Positions 36,895-47,555 of a DNA stretch of 64,000 nt are shown one piece after another. A program made the position numbers and the translations under genes. The stretch covers positions 55,710,216-55,774,215 of the forward strand of contig OY821517.1 of assembly GCA_963682025.1 (NCBI GenBank). Reading direction: 5' to 3'. Below the pieces are notes generated by a model. It had not been told where the DNA came from. It did no database searches and saw only the letters and a program-made list of their open reading frames with translations. Within the stretch, counting starts at the first letter, position 1; each line of letters begins with the position of its first letter. This stretch comes from Cordilura impudica. Its lineage: Eukaryota; Arthropoda; Insecta; Diptera; Scathophagidae.

Positions 36895-37400
36895 TAATGG
36901 GTTTTGAATTGGAACGAAGAAAATTTTAATTTTGATAGGAAAAACAATGAAATTATCGTAAACAACGGTAGCACGTTTGATAAGAAAGTTTAATGATCGT
37001 TTGACAAATAAAAGAAAATACGGATGTGGTTGTGAGAATGGCTAAAAAAAATCTCATATATGTTTTCATAGGATTCTTCTATGTCGACTAGCGCGGTTGC
37101 TAGTAAAATTATAAGATCACAAAAATTTTGTGCAACATGTGAAACATCGCAATGGATTGAAATGTTTTAGAGGCCAAGTGTGGCCTGATGGTAATACAAA
37201 TCAAAAATTATTAGCAAATTGCGCTAATTTTAGGTCAAAACAGTGGGCATTGATTCCGTTCCGAATTACGACCAGTAGAGGAATCTTGGTCAATTATCAA
37301 TGGTAGTTTGAGTGATCCATAAATGAATCTTGGTCAATTATCAAAGGTAATTTGTGTGATACATAAATGAATTCTATGCTGAATAGAATTTGACATCCAG
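36895..37400 (+). pseudogene. Possible Tc1/mariner-type remnant
   Basis: ERRKILILIGKTMKLS and ARLIRKFNDR (36915-37010) look like a helix-turn-helix start. Downstream RPVEESWSIINGS (near 37270-37310) resembles the ELRPVEXXW block with the catalytic Glu. The sequence ATGAATCTTGGTCAATTATCAA and its 53-base surroundings occur twice in tandem at 37277 and 37322. It is heavily decayed. Confidence 0.4.
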
Positions 37401-37599
37401 AAAAGTCGATGAGGATCTGGACTATATGTATATATTAATCTATCACAAACAGAAAAAACTAAAATTCATTGACCATAAACGAAAAAACTTTAACAAACTC
37501 GTCCTGATAAATCGAAATAAAAATAGTTTTCATTTACAGAGATAGTCCTCTTGTATTGGCGTATGAATGGAAATGTTTAAATTAATTTTAAGGAATTTT

Positions 37600-38740
37600 T
37601 ATATCCCTAAAACTTTGAAGTACGTGTATATGGGCTTGTTCGAGTTCTACAAGTACTGTCCAGTATTTGTCTAACCTTGTTAGAAAATGGAGAAAAGACC
37701 AACAAATTGAAAATTGAGAACACAGTTCTTCTATAAGTCTCTTGTGCTTCACGTGAGTTCTTGTCTTGTAGACTTATCTCACGGTGATTAAACTCTACAC
37801 AGATTCTATGCGTCTGCCCAGCGCCCTGCCATAAGACAGTTTGCAAACTGGGAGAGATGTGTCTGGCACACACTCCATCCTTTGCTCAAGGATCAGGCCG
37901 ACATAAAACCCTGTAGCTCTATGGATCGAAACACCCGGTTAAATGCAACTCCGCATGTTGTTCCTGCGAGTTTGGGCCACCGCAGCCACCATGAAACTCC
38001 CCAAAAAAGACATTTAAGGGCTCAACACTTCCTTGTCGATCATCAGCAGTACTTGCAAGAAGACACCAACTTCCTGACACCTCCTGACACATCTTGACAA
38101 CACTCTCGTCTACTGCACTCCTTAATCCTTCTACCACCTCTATCATCACTATGGCTTTACATGCGAGATAGCATCGATAGCTCTCCGAACTCGTTACTCG
38201 ACTCATGTTCCGTATACTATGCTTATTCTTGCTAATTGTCTCTATCGACAACGTTCCGAACTCACTTTTCAACTTCTTCAAGTAGTCTCCGACTCGTCTT
38301 GGACGCTGTATTGGCATCTGCAGCTGCCTCAAACGCCTCTGACTCCTCTTCAACCCACACTCTTGCTTCCAACTTCTCCGTAATAGTATCTTGTCAGGGT
38401 TGCTGACTTCCCGGCCACGTTTTCCACTCATCTTCCATCATTACCATCGTTAACACCTGTGGACACCAACAATTATGGGATGTCATAACCATTTCTCTGG
38501 TAGGCTTTGACACCTCCAGTTGTGTCTTCTTGTTCGTACTGTTTTTGATATAGAAAATTTCATGAATCATCGTTGGGCATATGACATACCCGTGGTACCA
38601 TTTTAATGCCTTTGGCGAGGTTTTGTTTCCAAACTGGCCGGTTTGGCTCCTGCCAGTTATCCCCCAGACACTGATCGGATGGGATTGGTCACCCCGAACA
38701 GTTCTTCTATATACGATTACTAGTTTCACGTGTATATGGT
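37600..38740 (-). other. GC-richer segment, possible retroelement remnant
   Basis: Base composition is clearly less AT-rich than the surroundings. The longest frame is 170 codons on the minus strand (38431-37919) with a basic, Ser-rich start and no motif I recognise. GAACAAGNCCATATACACGT read on the minus strand occurs at about 37637-37618 and again near 38745-38726. TATAGAAGAACTGT also recurs near 37737 and 38709. Such direct repeats would fit decayed LTR ends about 1.1 kb apart, but no integrase, protease or reverse transcriptase is visible. Confidence 0.3.
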
Positions 38741-38769
38741 CTTGTTCAAATCAAATAAAAAAGCAGTTG

Positions 38770-38985
38770 CACGGTGGTATCAACCGACGAACACGGATTA
38801 TTGACTGCAACAACTGCTTATCTTATTGGCTTAAACATCGAATTCAGGGGTCATCCGCCCTACAGCCCAGACTGGAAACCTAATGAGTCGCCTTTCGAAC
38901 ACATGGACCACGTGCAACGACAATGTGGTCACAAAATCTATCATATCTATAATATGAATGGTGGTCAGTTATTTCCTAAATAAAT
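38770..38985 (+). pseudogene. Mariner transposase C-terminal fragment
   Basis: IEFRGHPPYSPDWKPNESPFEHM in frame 38774-38983 matches the mariner block around the third catalytic Asp (HPPYSPD-x-x-P). It keeps the Asp but has drifted after it. Neither the rest of the gene nor terminal repeats are visible. Confidence 0.5.
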
Positions 38986-40229
38986 ACAAAAATTAACAGC
39001 TGATTTGTTTTACATAAAACTTTTTTTTTTATAACGACAAAAAGGTGTTTTTCTGTTTTTTCCTCTTTTTATCATCTCACTTTGCAACATTGTTGCATAT
39101 GAAGTGGTCAAATATTTGTCCACAATTCTGTATCACTTTAAAGCATATGTACGACAAGGTTAATGTTTAACAACGGATTAATGTTTGGGTTTTCTTTTTG
39201 TTTTTCTTGAGGTGGCTCATTTTTATGGCTCTCTTGTCCAAAAATCCTTATCACAATTGTAAACTTATCGTAACAGATCTACTGAAAAAAAAAAAAAACC
39301 AAAAACATAAAAGATGAATAAATACAGCATGACCACATAACAATATAATCCACAAGAAAAAATATCCTAAGTAATTTTTTTTTTTTTAAGAATTTGTTTA
39401 AATAAAATACAATCAACATCAAATACAATAAATTGTTTTAAATGTCAACACCATCATCACCTGAACAACATATCAAACAAAATGATAATAACTAGCGGAC
39501 ATTCTGAAACACTGCTCACTCTTTCTCTCTCTCTCTCTCTTTCTATCTTTCTAAAGTCTTATCATTAGTGACGTTTAAAAGCGCTAAAAACCATTTTTTT
39601 ATGGTACGGGTAAATATTTAAATCAATAAGAAAATCACGTAGAGGGGTTCACTCGTTCAGTTTGTGTATTTGCATTTCGATGTCTGTTGGCATGTACGAT
39701 CACCGGAAATTGCACATAAGTGCTAAAAACAACAACTATAAAAAAAAACATAATCACTCGAATTATATCTCAACAGAAGCGCCATGTGCTGCATCGGAGG
39801 CAGCTTGTATATATTCTCAGTATGGGATGACGTCAATATCTGTAAACGGTATCAGTCAATAAATTAATTGTAGTATAAAATACCGTTTATTAAATAAATA
39901 TTTATTAACTCGCTATAAAAGTTTTTATCAGTACACTTAAGCGGTCATCGTAACTAACGATTGCTACCCAATAATTCACTGAAGTATTTTATGAATGAAA
40001 TTTATTTTTGGAAACCTTTCGTCTTTTTTTTTTTATCAAAGTTAAGCTTATATTTCGTTATAATTGGTTTTTCGAACACGCTACACTCTACTGTAGATTT
40101 TGGCAGAGTATGTTTCTTTTTTGCTTTCTTTAGAAAAATGTTAAAAATTGCCATGGTTTTTTTTTTTACCAAATTCCAAAAAGCAATTTATTTTTTTTTA
40201 GGATATTCTGCATAAAAGTTGAACTTGAG
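38986..40229. other. Spacer with a CT microsatellite
   Basis: TCTCTCTCTCTCTCTCTCT-type run at 39520-39545. Short frames lack motifs. No gene is supported. Confidence 0.35.
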
Positions 40230-40480
40230 AATGTTGCCATATCTCCTGGCAAGCTGGCTTCACTAAAATGGTTATACGGACTTCTACTGAAAAAAAGCAA
40301 CTTGAGAAAAAAATATGCGGTCCACGCCCCCTTTTCTTATACCCAAAACCCAAATTGTCGGCAAGAAGACTTACCAAAAAGCTAGCTTCATAAAATTTTG
40401 TATACGGACTTCTACTGACAAAAAAAAAAAAAACTTGAAAACAATGGGCGGTCCACGCCCACTATTAAAAAAATATTGAA
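40230..40480. repeat. Two-unit tandem with GGTCCACGCCC
   Basis: Two units of about 125 bases share GCTNGCTTCA, ATACGGACTTCTACTGA, an A-run, AACTTGA and GCGGTCCACGCCC. It resembles the CCACGCCCA arrays in Helitrons elsewhere in the window. Confidence 0.6.
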
Positions 40481-41244
40481 TGCTACCAAGAAATTTATTT
40501 ATTATTTAATTCATAAATTTATTATTTTAAAGAAGTTGTAAATGCTTATGCTGCCATTTGCTTTCGGCTTATCGACATAAAGCCAAATTTAAAGCTAAAA
40601 CTCTTTTTGAATTTTTTGTTTCTTTTCTGCCAGGATTCTCTTCTCTTCTGTTCCACGAACTTGACATTTTTTCTAATCTAGCTTGTATGAAAGTTTTAAA
40701 ACAAACTCGAAACTACGAATCCACGCATGCAGAGGGCTTATTGCATATTTCAAAGCGTCGGCCTTCGTTTCAAAATTAGGAGAATCAAAGTTTCTTATAC
40801 TTCGAAATAGCTTTGGACCGGCATGACAGATGGGGCATTGCTGTGCACTTTTAGTTTCTGTCAGCATATTTAAGACTTTCCCATCTATTAATGTCATACT
40901 AGCAGATTCCAGCCCTCGAAATTCGAGTGCAAATTCTAGGAAATTTTGTTTTTTCATTAAATAACGACCCTAAAGGTATGCTAATCAATTATAGCCAATT
41001 CTCAAATCTACACAAAAAACAAACTCACTTTTATTACAAACACATTAACATTGTATAATTTTATGTATGTGTTAGTAGCAACTTTAAATGCAATTTACTC
41101 AAAATAAGAGAAAAATTTTAAAAATCTGTAAATCTGCAAATCGGCTAAAAAGAAATATCTTTCAAATAATATACGTTTGGTCAAAATCGGGATAAAACAG
41201 TAGAACAAAACATCGGTCACAAGAAATCACCTAGGCTATTAATA

Positions 41245-42550
41245 AAGGGTCCGCCAAATAACTTTTTTTTTGTTTTTGAAAATGCTATAAAAAAAACTAC
41301 TGAATATTATCTCAAATTTCTTTTTTTTATTTGAAAGTACAATCCTTCCGGTTTATAATGGAAAATAATTTCATTCAAATGGCTGCCTTGGCTGGCCATG
41401 CAGTAGCCTACACGATCGGTCTAATTTTTAAGCACATTATCGATTGTGTGCAGCTGTATTTCACCAATGGCTTCACGAATATTGTCCTTTAAAGCGTCAA
41501 TTGTCTCTGGCTTGTTGGCGTAACACTTATCTTTGAGGGCACCCCACAAATAATAGTCCAACGGTGTCAAATCGCAGCTCCGAGGTGGCCAAACGACATC
41601 AGCTCTGCGGCTGATAATGCGATCTTCAAAAACAGGGCGCAAAACATCGAGTGTAGCTTCGGCTGTGTGGCACGTAGCGCCGTCCTGTTGAAACCAAATG
41701 TTGCCAATATCCTCTTCAGTTTTTGTGAACAAAAATTCGTTCAACATGGCCCGATAACGATCGCCATTGACTGTAACGGCCACTCCTTGCTCATTTCCGA
41801 AGAAAAATGGTCCAATTATGCCTCTGGACCAAAATCCGCACCAAACAGTGACTCGTTTTGGGTGTATCGGCTTTTCAATATATGCGTGCGGGTTTTCTGT
41901 GCCCCAAATGCGACAATTTTGCTTGTTTACATACCCGCCAAGATCAAAATGAGCTTCATCTGAAAAGATTTTTTTTTTTGGCAAAATCGGCATCTTCTGT
42001 AAGTCGATCGCAGGCCCACTTAGCGAAGCAAAAACGCATTGGATGGTCAGTTGGCTTCAACTCCTGAACCAATTGGACTTTGTATACCGTCATACCAAGG
42101 TCTTTATGCAAAATTCGTCTCAATGATGCCTCCGAAATGTTCAATTCTTGAGAACGACGGTGAATTGATGTTGATAGCGCTTCACGCACACTTTCTGCCA
42201 AAGCAGTAATATTCTCGGGTGTACGCACTGTTTTTGGCTTTTCACGCTTTGGTTTATCGATGAGGATGCCAGCTTCTTTCACTTTTTTCACAAGATAACG
42301 AACATATGGAGCTGACGGTGCTTCTCTTCTTCCAAAATCCTTACGCAATTTTCGCACACATTCTGCAACATTATCATGATTTTCAAAGTAATGTTGCAAT
42401 ATTTCCCAGCGTTGTTCAAGCGTATACAAAACCATATTCGTTCAGCGGAAGGATAAAACTAATTATCTGTCAAATCAGACATGAGCTAAGTGTTACCATT
42501 CACGAAATAAGCACTAGTTGAAAAAAAAAAACGTTAGATGGCGGACCCTT
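41245..42550 (-). mobile_element. Mariner-type element with TA duplication, nested in family B
   Basis: The 1306-bp element begins AAGGGTCCGCCA and ends TGGCGGACCCTT, with TA at 41243-41244 and 42551-42552. It contains a near full-length transposase with two disruptions. Confidence 0.9.
41302..42435 (-). pseudogene. Mariner-type transposase with one frameshift and one nonsense codon
   Basis: Starts MVLYTLEQRWEILQHYFEN at 42435 with a helix-turn-helix, then KVQLVQELKPTDHPMRF. A 1-base indel in an A-run near 41970-41980 shifts the frame before FSDEAHFDLGGY. WFQQDGATCHTAE and WPPRSCDLTPLDYYLWG complete the DDE triad with 36 residues between the last two acids by my count. TAG at 41421-41423 replaces an expected Trp. 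Beyond it the frame continues (GSHLNEIIFHYKPEG) to about 41302. It is a relative of the element at 1-1186. Confidence 0.88.
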
Positions 42551-42823
42551 TATTATTTATAGATATAAATTATGTTTTACTTTAATTTTTTTTCCCATTA
42601 CTGAGTGTGTATTGTAGTGGTTCCAACTTCTTAATCTGTTTATTTATGTTGAGGTTTTCAGTTAAAATGTGCTCTTTTGTTTCTTTAACCAACTCCACTT
42701 TTACTCCACTCTACAAAAGCGTACTGACTGAGGTGTACGGTTTACCCAAATATTATCACCTGCTGATAAAATTATTTTTATTGGAATGACTGATGTCACA
42801 AAAAGGGGCTGATCGAAACTTAA

Positions 42824-42870
42824 GCGCCCCGGTAGGTGAGTTGGTAGCGTGCTCGCCTATCATGCGGGGG
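42824..42870 (+). other. tRNA-like fragment, possible SINE head
   Basis: GGTAGGTGAGTTGGTAGCGTG resembles a D-arm/A box. CTCGC-CTATCAT-GCGGG forms an anticodon-like stem with a 7-base loop. No T-arm or B box follows, because the sequence passes directly into family A. It is a truncated tRNA-derived repeat or tRNA pseudogene, not a functional tRNA. Confidence 0.4.
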
Positions 42871-42910
42871 TAGTCACTAATTTTCTGCAAAAACATATAA
42901 AGGGTGTTTT

Positions 42911-44430
42911 TTAAACCCAATAAACCTTGAGATTATAAAAATTACGCAAAAAATTAAATTTTAATAAAAAAAATTTTTTTATTCGAAAGATTTCGGACAT
43001 ATGGACACTGCGGTTGTTCTTGACGAAGCGCATTCTGGACGTCCAATTGTGAAGCACTGCTGGCCGAATGTGAATTGTTATTGGTTTATAAACATAAACC
43101 TGTGACTTCACGTAGCTCCACAGGATATAATCGAGGGGCGTCAAATGGCACGACTTTGGAGGTCGATTGACAGGGCCATTTATCGAAATCAAATTGTCGT
43201 CAAATTTTGATTTCAATGGTTACGGTAGCCGCATGACACGTAGCGCCATTCTGTTGAAACCATATCTTGCCCGGATCATCCGTAATTAAAAAAAAAAAAA
43301 ACAAGTAAGAAATTACAGTCGTTCTAGACCGACTATACGACACTCTATGCCATGCCTATCTCTTAAGTCCACCTAATCAGATAATAAAACAGAATTTGAG
43401 TGGCATTTTTACTCATTTTTTTGCATTCGACTATGAAAAAGTTGATATCGGATGCTATATTTATATGGGGAGTAGGTCGAAACATGGACTGATCACTTAA
43501 TTTTGCAAAAACATATACAAACCAAATTTGATAAAAATATGTGCAATATTTTTGTTTTTTGATAGATTTAAGTGAAGATCGGGAATCAGCTTCATATGGG
43601 GGCTATGACTAAGAATTGTCCTACTGATAAATGGATGTAATTACATAGACAAACCCAATTTGACCGAGATCTATATGATAATTTGAATATTATGGCGATT
43701 TAAGTCAATCTTGTAGGGGTCATTTGTATGGGGACAAGGTCTGAACATGAACCGATTTTCGTCAATTCCAATATCGTTCATCGTAAGGCCGATAGAAACT
43801 TATATACTAAATTTCATCAAAATACATTCATATTTCCAACCTGTGATTACAAGGGTTACATGGATACACAGACGGACGGATGGACATCACTAAATCGACT
43901 CAGAAAGTCATTCTGACTCGATCGGTATGATAAATATTTTTGGTAGTTACAAACATCAGCAAAAAGTCATTACACCCTGACCACATATACCACTATGTAT
44001 ATGGGTATAAAAATCATTGATCATGGTGCGTTAACGATCTCCATTGATCGTAACGCGAGCGCCACGTTTTCATTTTTAATTAAATAAGGTCCGATGATGC
44101 CACTAGCGTTATGGATGTTATGAAGTCTTTAGGGTTATTGTGGATTGGTCGCACACCATATGTGGCAATTTTCTTATTCACAAATCCGTTAAGCCAAAAA
44201 TGAGCCTCATCCCTGAACATAATTTTGCGATAAAACATCGGCTCAGTTTCCAACTGCTTTACAGCCCAATCGGCGAAAGAACAAAGAATATGACGGTCTC
44301 GTGGCTTTAATTCCTGCACCAGTTGCACGAATCGCGACTGATTTCCAATGTAAATTTGGATAATTTTGTAGCGTTGTTTAAGAGTGAATCTATTCACGAT
44401 AATTTGCCAGAGCATACTAATCAAATGTGT
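42911..44430 (-). pseudogene. Mariner-type transposase, deleted and interrupted
   Basis: The N-terminus is at about 44400 (FTLKQRYKIIQIYIGNQSRF). It fuses directly to VQLVQELKPRD, so the region between is deleted. FRDEAHFWLNGFVNKK follows (first Asp). After the inserted family A copy comes IWFQQNGATCHAA (second Asp changed to Asn), then RPPKSCHLTPLDY (third Asp changed to His). Two catalytic residues are therefore lost in addition to frameshifts. Same family as 1-1070 and 41302-42435. Confidence 0.75.
43299..44014 (-). repeat. Family A repeat, near-complete, inside the third mariner
   Basis: Begins ACAAGTAAGAAATTACAGTC and ends at a CACTATG...GGGTATAAAAA hairpin, with a shortened GACGGACGGATGGAC run at 43872-43886. 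It lies between the two halves of the transposase at 42911-44430. Confidence 0.75.
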
Positions 44431-44634
44431 CAAAAAGTGAGCATAGTATGATAGTTAATTTGACAGCTAACTCTTTCGTAAGTTCTATCTAAGCAAAAAA
44501 AAAAAGCCTCTTTGCCAACTAATTTTAGAAAAATATGTGCAATATTTTTGTTGTTTTGCTAGATTTAAGTGAAGATTCAGATACTTATGGGTGTAATAAG
44601 CACAAAAACCCAAATTTCACCGCGACTATGTATA

Positions 44635-45515
44635 CGAGGGCGGATAAATAAGTCCGTGACTTTTAGAATCAAACACAGTTTTTTTTTTTTCAAAAAAAAA
44701 AAATTATTTTTCAACATAATCTCCTTTTAGCTCAATACAATTAGTCCAACGTTTCTCCAATTTTTGTATCGCTCCCAAAAAATAGAATTTTTCGAGCTCC
44801 ATAAAATAGGTATTTGTTAGATCAACAATTTCATCGTTGGAGCTAAATCTCTTTCCACCGAGTCATTTCTTTAGGTTTGGAAATAGGATATAGTCACTGG
44901 GGGCTAAATCCGGAGGATATGGCGGATGAGGTACCAATTCGAATTGCGGTTAAACAACTCCAAACAATCCTTTGAAGTTGTCACACGATTGCGTTTATGG
45001 TCAATTGAAGGCAAACGGTTTATTAAACCCAACTGATCATTTAAAATCGAAACCACACTGAAATATGAAATACCTATGGCATCAACAGTCTCACGCACTT
45101 TTACTCTTCGATCGGCCAACACCATATCGTGGATTTTTCGACATTTTCGGGTGTATTGTCCTCAATTGGCCGTTCAGAACGTTCAGCGTCATTTGTATTT
45201 GTCTGACCACAACGAAAGTCAGTAAACCACTTTTTTACCCCAGAGTCCCCATAGTATTTATCAAGCTTTTCCTTGGTTTGATTGACGGTCGTTTTTCTCA
45301 AAAAATAATTTGCACTCGAAATTCACTTTTTTCCATTAAAAAAAAAAACACGAGGTGTTACGTTTTGAACAGCTGTTAAACGCGAAGTAAATGACAGAAC
45401 TCGCTCAAAATTTTACAGTAGCCCATTAACAGGTGGTACTTGATGGGAGCAGTGTTGCATTTCATATAACTACGAGGGCAGTTCGAAAAATCACTGACTT
45501 ATTGATCCGCCCTCG
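44635..45515 (-). mobile_element. Irritans-type mariner, internally deleted, copy 1
   Basis: 881 bp with inverted ends CGAGGGCGGATNAATAAGTC and TA at 44633-44634 and 45516-45517. Minus-strand protein pieces: KEKLDKYYGDSGVKKWFTDFRCG (45101-45301), MVLADRRVKVRETVDAIGIS, VSILNDQLG, then KRNRVTTSKDCLELFNRN fused out of frame to the segment for ELVPHPPYSP. The region with the first two catalytic Asp residues is deleted. It is closely similar to irritans-subfamily mariners as I recall them. Confidence 0.85.
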
Positions 45516-45589
45516 TATGATAATTTTTGTCTTATGGCAATTTATGACGATCTCATAGGGATCATTTGTATACAAGTTTATCAACCTCG

Positions 45590-46040
45590 CTGCCTGTCAT
45601 ACAACCCCTAACCATAATACCACCTCCACCGTGTTTAATCGTTAAATTTTTTCGCCAAACTAACCTTCTTTCTTTAATGCCGAACATGCAAAATTAGCTT
45701 TCATCTGCAAATAAAACACGTTCCCAAAATTCTGGAGCCTTGTTTATGCTCTCATTTGCAAAGTGCATACGTTTTTTTTTTTATTGACATCGGGTATGAT
45801 TGGCTTGCCACGCGCTCCTCGACCATTGATGTCCTTGAGAAGTACTCTTTGACACCAAGATAGTTCCTTTTCACACCCAGTTAGTATGGAGAGACGACCA
45901 GAACGAGGTGGATTTGTATTTATGAGCGACGTACTGCACTGGCTATGATCCGACCGATTTCTGTAAAGACTCGCACTAACTACTAAGCTATAGGATAATT
46001 TTTCTCTCGTCAAAACCGATTCTTTAACTTTGGAACTCAT
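45590..46040 (-). pseudogene. Tc1-like transposase N-terminal half
   Basis: The frame 46040-45744 contains NTNPPRSGRLSILTGCEKEL and RGARGKPIIPDVNKKK, the helix-turn-helix/linker region of Tc1-like transposases. Further on, across a shift, LFADESNFACSA gives the block with the first catalytic Asp. It ends near 45590; no terminal repeat was found. Confidence 0.6.
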
Positions 46041-46589
46041 CTCAAAATATAGTTTCCAAAAGAAATATAATTAAGTCAAATAAACTTTATACAACAAATT
46101 TATCTTTAACTAACATAATTATCGATGTAACGTCGTTGCATAATTCGTAGGATTTCCTTAAATGTAAATGTACGAATACTTTTTTTTTTAGCAAGAACAC
46201 ATTTATTACCTAAAATGAGAGCACTTCAAGAAGTGAAATAGATGCGATTTTTGAGTTATCATGTAATGGAAGTTTTCATTAATGAATTCTGGGCTTAATA
46301 TTTTTAAGAGCAATTTTTATAACTACTACATGGAACATTCCATTTCTTTTCCCAAAATAAACTTCTATGAACACATTAACGCTCATTTTTTCATATTCTC
46401 TATTTCTCGATATCATTCTGTAATTTCCAGTAAAGAGTGAGATCGAAAAAATCTTAACATGAAACGTGCATTTTTTTCTTCTGTTAATTAATTGAAATTA
46501 TATTAGAGCTTCCAAAAAAATGTGACTTTAAAAGTTTTAATCAGTATTTATGACCTTATTAGCTGATCCGGCAAACTGTATGTATATGA
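46041..46589. other. AT-rich spacer
   Basis: No supported feature. Confidence 0.35.
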
Positions 46590-47150
46590 TGCTACATATT
46601 TACGATGTATGGGAGGTACCACGCCCACTGGTTTGGTCCCGCCTATTTTTCACATAACTGCTCACACTCATCATTAGTGGACTCACACCTAGTTTCAAGA
46701 CTGTCGGGTTTACAGTACTCCAAAAATTTTTTTTGTATGTGAGGTGCCACGCCCTCTAATAATTAATAAGCAATTGACGTGCAGAAAGTTTCAAGACTGG
46801 TCATCATAGTACTCTAGATATTTACCATGTGTGGAAGGTGTCACGACCACTGATTTGATACCGCCCATTTTTTTCCGAGTACTAACGTTGATAACATATG
46901 AACTCACACTAAGTCCCAAGACTTTATATGTTACAGTACTCTAGATATATGACATTAAATATATACTCTGCATGGTGGATGCCACGCCCATTGTCCCGAT
47001 TCCGTCCAGTTTTTCACAACTCTTCAAATTAGTTTATGTACATGTGCATAGTTTCAGAACTCTTGCTGTCATAGTACTCCAGATATTATATGTTAAAATT
47101 TTTTATGAGATCTACCACGCCCACTTGTCCAAACACGCCCATTTTCACTT
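46590..47150. repeat. Four-unit tandem with CCACGCCCA and CAGTACTC
   Basis: Units of about 110-180 bases share a GNATG-GAGGTNCCACGCCC start, CCGCCNATTTTTC, TAGTTTCAAGACT and NNCAGTACTCNAGATAT. The style matches internal arrays of the Helitrons at 16488 and 61243, but no Helitron ends were located around it. Confidence 0.65.
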
Positions 47151-47173
47151 CATGTGAGTCTGATCACAGGGAA

Positions 47174-47519
47174 GATGTGTAAACATCTAGTAATTTAAGA
47201 TTTTTTATGTCATTTTTTAAAATCAAACAGAAAGCGTCATCTATGTATCACTTATAACAAAAACTGTCTCAGCTAATTCAACAACCCTTTGCTGTAAACG
47301 TTAAAAATGTCCCAATATAAACGTATATAAGTGATACATAGATGACGCTTTTAAAAAAGTGGCATAAAAAACAATGTTATATCATAACTTTTTCACCAAT
47401 ACAATCATAAGTCACACAGCGTTATCTGCTTCAGCTCACACCAATATGAGTTACGCTGTTTTTGTGATTGTATTGTGAAATAGAAATTTACCCCCCTGCG
47501 CGTATAGATGTTTACACAT

Positions 47520-47520
<1 letters not shown>
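47174..47520. repeat. Foldback/MITE-like element with nested hairpins
   Basis: Outer inverted ends GATGTGTAAACATCTA (47174-47189 and 47505-47520). Inside is a perfect 25-base inverted repeat at 47232-47256 and 47326-47350, plus a third imperfect pair (CAATACAATCA near 47398 and TGATTGTATTG at 47465). It is non-coding and the superfamily is unknown. Confidence 0.6.

Positions 47521-47554
<34 letters not shown>
47521..47554. repeat. 34-base poly-A run
   Basis: Uninterrupted A run at the junction between the hairpin element and the RAG1-like remnant. It may mark a retroposition or be a simple repeat expansion. Confidence 0.9.

Positions 47555-47555
<1 letters not shown>

Larger units (their letters stand above)
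40899..42563 (-). mobile_element. Family B Helitron copy 5, itself split by a mariner
   Basis: On the minus strand the 5' TC end is at 42563 (TCTATAAATAATA) and the CTGCTAG|T end at 40899. Bases 41245-42550 are a mariner inserted at a TA about 13 bases from the Helitron 5' terminus. Without it, the Helitron is about 360 bp. Confidence 0.78.
40550..42785 (-). pseudogene. RAG1/Transib-like transposase remnant, copy 2, split by a Helitron
   Basis: Minus-strand reading from 42785 gives IWVNRTPQSVRFCRVE, KETKEHILTENL and KIKVKHNLY (frameshifted). It is then interrupted by the family B element 40899-42563 and resumes at MTLIDGKVLNMLTETKSAQQ. A C-x2-C (CPIC), AISPLHAWIRSFEFVLKLSY and EEKRILAEKKQKIQKEF follow, to about 40550. 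The flanks are in phase once the insert is ignored. It corresponds to the middle third of the protein; the C-terminal Glu block seen in copy 1 is absent. Family assignment is inferred as for copy 1. Confidence 0.65.
42900..44513 (-). mobile_element. Third mariner-type element, split by a family A copy
   Basis: The left end AAGGGTGTTTTTTAAACCC follows TA at 42898-42899. The right end near 44513 reads AAAGAGGCTTTTTTT inward on the minus strand, a weak match. The transposase is interrupted by 43299-44014 and internally deleted. Confidence 0.65.
42871..45575 (-). repeat. Family A copy in three pieces, hosting two mariners
   Basis: Pieces 42871-42898 (TAGTCACTAATTTTCTGCAAA), 44515-44634 (AGAAAAATATGTGCAATATTTTTG, AGATTTAAGTGAAGAT) and 45516-45575 (TGATAATTTTTGTCTTATGGC) are consecutive parts of intact family members. 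They are separated by insertions at 42900-44513 and 44635-45515. Both family A ends are missing. Confidence 0.65.

Noticed and set aside
40557..40957. Start of a gene at MKKQNFLEFALEFRGL
   Set aside because: Those first residues are translated Helitron end sequence; the real homology begins at MTLIDGKV next to the insertion.
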